From NCBI GenBank assembly GCA_964036275.1, contig OZ038437.1, positions 4,716,501-4,780,500 on the forward strand: a stretch of DNA of 64,000 nucleotides. The letters are read 5' to 3'. Within the stretch, counting starts at the first letter, position 1. The number at the start of each line of letters is the position of its first letter. The notes beneath the pieces are model-generated. The model was not told the origin of the DNA and did no database searches. It saw only the letters and a program-made list of their open reading frames with translations. The position numbers were made by a program, and so were the translations under genes. Origin of the DNA: Litoditis marina. Taxonomy: Eukaryota > Nematoda > Chromadorea > Rhabditida > Rhabditidae. Of the stretch, positions 58,663 to 64,000 are shown piece by piece.

Positions 58663-61136
58663 GTTCTCTGAGAAACAACGTTTCGTAATCCCTATATACA
58701 ATATATACTCTCTTAGAGCGCGGCCTAGATATGTTCTCACAGTTGTTCACCACTCAAAGTTACCAGATAACATCTAGAGAAGAACGGGTCTGTTTCAGAA
58801 AACAAAACCACAAAATTTAGAACATTTGAAGTGATATAACTTTTTTCGACCAGAGTAAAACGTACAAACTCGTTGTTTCAAGATGAATACAAAACGGTGA
58901 GCTAACTACTCAGTGAAATATCTAGTACTCTTTTGCTTTTCAATTCCATTAAAATCACACAGCGGTTATCATGTGAACATCGTACAATGAGAACATTCTC
59001 AGAAAGCTCGAAACTGTGTTATATACCGTACTGTTCAGCAAACAAAACACACGATGAGAAAGAGAGAAGAGAGAAGAGAGGGAAAGAGAAATGGAAAATA
59101 TAGAGTAAACAAAACACCTTTATTGCAAAACTGAACACTCAAGTTTGAACATAACACTCAACACATAGGAAAGCTGAACCTACCTCTTTGTGAAATGAAG
59201 ACTCATGAATGAAGATAGTGTCTGAATGTATGTCAAACCACGATTTTCCGATTATGGGAGAAATCTGCAATACGTGTTCGTACACAATACCATAGTTTAT
59301 AAACGAATCAGATAAAGTACGATTGGCGGTAACAATTTGTCTCTCCAAGATTGAACGACTTGGAAACAATTTGATGATGTCAAAGTTGTAACAGAACACA
59401 GTCATTGAATGTTTTTTCCCTCCTGATTGAAATCTAAAAGTTTAAAAACTCGTTGGATAGATGACCCAGCACAGTAGTTTTTATAGATAATCGAAATTTG
59501 TTCCAATTGCGTTTTTCGAAACAATAATTGAAAGTGAAAATCATAGAATGAATGATGAATTGAATTGGAGTAGAATACTATGCGTTTAAAGAACGAGTTT
59601 CCTTTTCGGTAGAAACGCTATTATAATTACAATCTTCTATACAATCGGTTTTGATACAATCTATGCAAGGAGACGCGTACAAAATGGCGAATAAATGTAC
59701 ACATACAGGTATACCTTTAAATAAACAGAGAAAAGAAGAAGTGATATGTAAAATGTACTAAATATAATAAGTTTAGTATAAGTGCAATAAAATAGTGTTA
59801 CAAAGACTTACTATCTAAACTTAATTATAATTAAAGATTACTATAAGTTACATCGTTTCGGCCTCTCGTCCTCTACGATGTCTTAGGTCAGGGGGCCGAG
59901 GCCTCATCAGGAAGATAAACCCCTGACCAGGTCAAAAAGTAAAAACTTACTAAATTAAAGTTATAAGATTAAACGTATAAGAAGTGGGTATAAAACTATT
60001 ATCTTCTCTGCTATCGGGTTTATTACAATTTATGCGTGTTACCGCACCCTTGACTCAGAGGTGTGAGAAAGAGCAAAATAAGCGAATAAAAGTTAGAAAA
60101 GGGAAAATATGAGGAGGGAAAGATTGAGAAAGAGTAAGAAAAACAGAGAGATAAGGGGCGGACCGAGAATGAAAAAAGAGAGGGAGAAACAAAGAAAGAA
60201 CGAGACAGAAAGCGGAAGTGGGACAAGAGAAACCGAGAGAGAGAAAGAAAGAGAGAGACAGAGAAACAGAGAGAGAGAGTGAGAGGAGAGAAACATAGAG
60301 AGAGAAAGGGAGAAAGTGGAGACAGAATAAAGTATAGAGACGAGAAGAAAACAGGGGGATATAAAGTGAGAGGTCAAGTAGAGATTAACGTCTATTGGCC
60401 CCTTCCGCCTAATTATACCTGGCTCCATTTTTCTGAAAAGATTTCTGGAAACAAATTTTCATCCTTAGCATGTATGATGTATGTACTATGTGAATTCTCG
60501 TATTCCGCTGTTTTTGTAGTTCAACCCGTTTTTACGTCGGAATTCGTGAATCGCGTGGAGCGCGAAGCGATCTGCATGAGTTTTGGTTTGGCCATTGCGA
60601 ACTCGTTTTCTCCCTTCAATTGAGAAACGCTTCAAATGTAATCTTTTCTCGAAAACTAAAGAGAAAAAGTTAGGTAATCACAAATTCAATATTATGTGGA
60701 AATTTCAGCCAAATCGGAAAATTTTTCCTAGAGTTATGATTTCGTGTTGTTGTTGAAAAGTTCCGCCGTAATTGTGCAACATTGGTATTGTTCTTTTTTC
60801 GCAGAATACTTCTGCTACAGTATCACAACAATTCGTATCGCTCACTTTCTGCTGATATAAAGGTCAATCCAAACACAACTCACACATGTGTTGGTTCCCC
60901 CACTTTTTACTGATAATGGCTTGCTTCGCCGCGTGGTCGGCGAGATAGTATAGCGGGAGAACTTCAGCACCACCACGACTATGTTAATAACAAAACGTGC
61001 GAGTATAATTTTCGCTAATGTTTTTCAATGTTTTCAGAGTTTTTCAATGGATACACACGGCGTCCACCATCGATGTCTGTCTCGTTTTTATTTCGACCAT
61101 GAAAAGAAACAAATGAGCAACAATGTTTTATTTGAT
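58663..61136. other. Intergenic, repeat-rich
   Basis: GA tracts at 59053-59095 and 60061-60315 and the diverged element fragments at 60543-60915. A minus-strand 88-codon open frame at 59139-59405 has no recognisable domain. I do not call a gene. Confidence 0.4.
60543..60915 (-). mobile_element. Inverted, internally deleted copy of the 54.8-56.8 kb element
   Basis: 60543-60773 is the complement of 56521-56757, and it abuts 60774-60915, the complement of the outer arm 54768-54912. Order and orientation fit one inverted element that has lost its middle, including the 140-bp array. Confidence 0.6.
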
Positions 61137-62682
61137 CTATACGATGACATGCAGTAGTTCGACGGGTACAGCCCCGAAACCAGTAGACTTGTATGTCTCA
61201 GCACGATTCCATGCCTGTAATAATGAGCAATAACTGGGCAACCAGAATAAGTCATTCAAAATTAAAATCATTAAAGTAAAAGTCATTTGAAAGTGGAAGC
61301 CATTAGGCACGGAAACAGTTGAGAATCAGAAATCAAGTTTCTAAAAATATTTTTTCAAATCCTGACTAAAAGTGAATTAATGACTTTTACTTCAATGACT
61401 TTCAATTTCGAATGACTCATTCCTGGTACTCAATAACTACACATAACAGGTCGATAATTCACTATAGAACATGAGGGAAAAATCACGACATGAGTTTTAA
61501 CTCAAATGAATAGACAAGGGACTATTACACCCTGAAACGGAGATTTCGTGTGATAGAGTAAGCACGGGCCAAAAAACCCTAAAAGGGGGTTCAAAGTTGG
61601 TATCGACCATGCTTTATCAATTTTGAGTGTACTTGAGATGCACTACCATACATTTCATTTGAATTTCAGGGTATGTACGCTAGGATGTGTATGAAAAAGA
61701 CACTACATTTAATAATTGAGTCAAAAATGTCACTCCACGCGGCCTTATTAGAATCTAATAGATTTATTTCGGCTAAGAAATCACGGACCTGGTAGGAAGT
61801 TTATTCTAACGTACCAACACTACTCGGACCACAAATTTGAAATAAATACCTCTCTAGATAATGAGCGGGTAGAAAGCCTCTCACGCTCGGAGAGTTTTTC
61901 CATGACACCCCAGACTGTTTTCTGGTCCATACCGCACAGTGCGAATAACCGATTATAAATCTGGAAATGAACAACTAATTAAATATAGCGTCTTTCTCTA
62001 ATTTACTATATTTAGGTTAACATACGGACTTGAGGGGGGAATGAAAAACCGTTCAAGAAATTATGTACTTTTACGTCTCTCACTTGTTTTCTCAGAAAAT
62101 ATACTTGTGTAATGACACCGAGGCGAGGGTTACGTATGGGGATGAAGAAAAATATCATTTCGAATACTGACTCTAAAAAAGAAATTCATCCCAAATTGAT
62201 CGAACCAAGTACGATTGCCTCACAGCGGAAATGTTTCTCTATATGTATTTATTGCTTGATATTGTGCAAATTTCGCTAAAATTCAGTTCGCGTCTTCATT
62301 TATGGTCTGTTGGAACACATTAAACAATTTTGAGATTTTTAAATTGTTCGTTTATAGAGAAACGCTTTCTTCAACCAAAGTTATTGATCAGCGTATGGTG
62401 GATTTATAAATATATTGTGATAAAGCTGATTCAAAAGTTCGAGTGAGTAATGAAAAACGTGTAATGAAGTTTTGGGCGAGTAGCGAAACCCTAACTCACG
62501 TATAGACGAAAACTGTTTGCAAGAAAAGAGAAAACAGAAGTCGTATGAAAAATAAAAATAAAACGAAAAAAAAAATACCTGTCTAAGTATCCCGTGATCG
62601 GTAGGTTCGTCACAGATGAAACAGCCTGGCCTGATCTCAGGACCACGTCGACGACGTCTAGTTTCGGCCGACCGGTGGCCAG
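61137..62682 (-). CDS. 3' part of an unrecognised CxxC protein gene
   Basis: Three exons, 62579-62682, 61850-61960 and 61137-61214, join in phase 0 and end with TAG. About 97 residues are visible. They start with a basic run (RRRRRGPEIRPG), then CFICDEPTDHGILRQIYNRL, an ALCGMD segment, helical EKLSERERLS, and a C-terminus FGAVPVELLHVIV. The CxxC followed by a later Cys could be part of a zinc finger, but the full ligand set is not seen. AG/GT borders are present at each intron, and minus-strand AATAAA lies about 45 bases after the stop (61087-61092). The first visible exon needs one base from an upstream exon, which I could not find; it may lie beyond 62700 or outside the window. Family not recognised. 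Confidence 0.55.
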
Positions 62683-63096
62683 CTATTTGAATCGAGTAGG
62701 TTTGTCATGTTAGTGTGTTCCTCAACCCCATTGGCCAGCGGGTAGTGCGGGAACGCCAAACTGCGGCCACACCTGCAATAATTATCGGTTGCCCATGCTC
62801 TAATAGGAATAGCAGTAGAAATTGTGATCTATTCCTCGAACTTAGATGTATTACAACCGTATTTAACGAAATGAAGCTATGTATGGCTGAGCTAACTTGT
62901 GTGTGTGTTTTATTTTTCATTGAGTATGTACTAAATGTTACCTCTCATAAATGTACTGCTGGTTTGTGGGAATACCCGGTACATGCTCACGCCAAGCCTT
63001 GTACTCCAAGGCGCATCTCCTGCAAATGTGGTTTAAACTGTTGGATACAAATAGCCTAGTGATGGTTCTACCAATTTCCAAGTGATAAAGTTAAAA

Positions 63097-63270
63097 TATA
63101 GGTTTTCTACGTTGTGGACAGCATACGGTAAATTTGGTAAGGGATGGGGTTTGGCGAGCTGCCAGCTCCTCTGCGGATCTTTGACCTACACACTATTTCG
63201 TCTGCTGGCAAAAAATTAACGCATCACTCAGTCAATAGAGCCCTCTACTGTCTTTTCAGGAAAAATGGGA
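63097..63270 (+). repeat. Dispersed ~198-bp repeat, copy 4
   Basis: Diverged: ACGTTGTGGACAGCATACGG, GGGTTTGGCGAGCTGCCAGC, CCTACACACTATTTCGTCTG. Confidence 0.6.
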
Positions 63271-63345
63271 ACTAGCAATATTGAGCTCACGTCAGGTTGA
63301 TTCGTCGCTGTGTTCACGAGACGACACTCAACGAACATGAAGTCT

Positions 63346-63676
63346 AATTAGTATAAAAAACGAGTGTAAAGAAAGTAAAGATTAGTTTTGGATAAATATG
63401 TACAAGAAATATAAAAGAAGTCCAATAAAAATATTTTGAGGAAAACTCTAATCTCGCTCGGTTTAGAATTTCAAAAAAAGGATACCGAGTTTTTGGTTGT
63501 CGGAAGAAAACTTCTGACTGCGACTCACAATAATCTAGCTTATACTCCGTTGTTTTCAAGAGAAGCGAGATTAGCATTTTCCTCAAAATATTTTTATTGG
63601 ACTTCTTTTATATTTCTTGTACATATTTATCCAAAACTAATCTTTACTTTCTTTACACTCGTTTTTTATACTAATT
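63346..63676. mobile_element. 331-bp foldback with ~105-bp arms
   Basis: Arms are essentially perfect complements: AATTAGTATAAAAAACGAGTG at the left and CACTCGTTTTTTATACTAATT at the right, extending inwards through TTTTGGATAAATATGTACAA to TCTAATCTCGCT. Two opposed open frames share an identical C-terminus only because of this symmetry. End sequence resembles the 8078-9030 foldback (TATAAAAAACGA.TGTAAAG). Confidence 0.85.
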
Positions 63677-63847
63677 GAACTCTTTTTCTATGGTTACGAA
63701 GTAACGGTCATTTTTGATAAAAAATAATATTTTTGAACAATAAGCTAAACAAGGAAAGTTATGTTTTTCTATTGGAGTTTTAAACCGTGCCGTAGTGCAG
63801 AACGTTTGGTGTAGTTGTAACCTCGTTCAAGTGATAGCAAATTCTCC

Positions 63848-63925
63848 ACTCTAGACTCCAGGCAGGAATCGAACCTTCGTTCGCCGTGCGTGAATAGAGC
63901 GTTTATCCAATCCGCCAATGAGACA
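63848..63925 (-). repeat. tRNA-like sequence (probable pseudogene)
   Basis: Minus strand: CATTGGCGGATTGGATAAACGC then GAAGGTTCGATTCCTGCC at tRNA-like spacing. The acceptor stem pairs poorly. Confidence 0.4.
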
Positions 63926-64000
63926 TGTGAATAGGAGTGAAAACCAAGCTGTACCCGCCTGTCATGAGTTCGTCATTGGAAAACGTCTTCCTACTACACG

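Larger units (their letters stand above)
62683..64000. other. Right-end region, repeats
   Basis: Contains the fourth ~198-bp repeat (63097-63270), a foldback (63346-63676) and a tRNA-like sequence (63848-63925). Upstream exons of the gene at 61137 may be here but none is certain. Confidence 0.4.

Noticed and set aside
59139..59405. 88-codon minus-strand open frame
   Set aside because: Looks moderately protein-like and has a donor-like GAGGTAGGT, but no partner exon, acceptor or recognisable motif; not called.
63344..63678. Two opposed frames with the same C-terminal residues
   Set aside because: Explained by the perfect inverted repeat, not by genes.

Overview
The window is nuclear DNA of a rhabditid nematode, most probably a Caenorhabditis species or close relative. 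The evidence is AT-rich sequence, splice acceptors of the TTTTCAG type, acceptor motifs directly in front of start codons as expected for spliced-leader trans-splicing, and a complete paramyosin (unc-15) gene. Genes are split into many small exons separated by repeat-filled introns, so coding segments were rebuilt by hand from splice signals and reading-frame continuity.

Layout. 76-4440 (minus): an unrecognised multi-exon gene. 6129-9581 and 10203-12120 (plus): two tandem, paralogous, secreted eight-cysteine proteins of 135 and 132 aa with the same four-exon structure. 13079-28033 (minus): unc-15/paramyosin in 26 coding exons, predicted 877 aa, every junction in frame. 28292-52158 (plus): a ten-exon, 494-aa synaptotagmin-like protein with two C2 domains, divergent from unc-15 across a 258-bp start-to-start interval. 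53402-54160 (minus): a broken copy of the small proline-rich gene at 57834-58662 (minus). 61137-62682 (minus): the 3' part of another unrecognised gene. The right end holds mostly repeats.

Mobile and repetitive DNA fills the introns and gaps. There are two hAT-like non-autonomous elements with 8-bp target duplications, one nested inside a foldback element. There are also long perfect-arm hairpins, paired 108-bp and 201-bp MITEs, a tRNA-like repeat with a conserved leader, an exact 140-bp tandem array built on a GGCGCC dyad, and many GA/CT tracts.

Nothing forms an operon-like functional system. Paramyosin is a structural thick-filament protein, the C2 protein probably acts at membranes, and the two small proteins are exported. 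The most interesting material is the nested and composite transposons, the tRNA-like family sitting near splice sites, a duplicated splice acceptor in the C2 gene, and the heavily split unc-15 gene.
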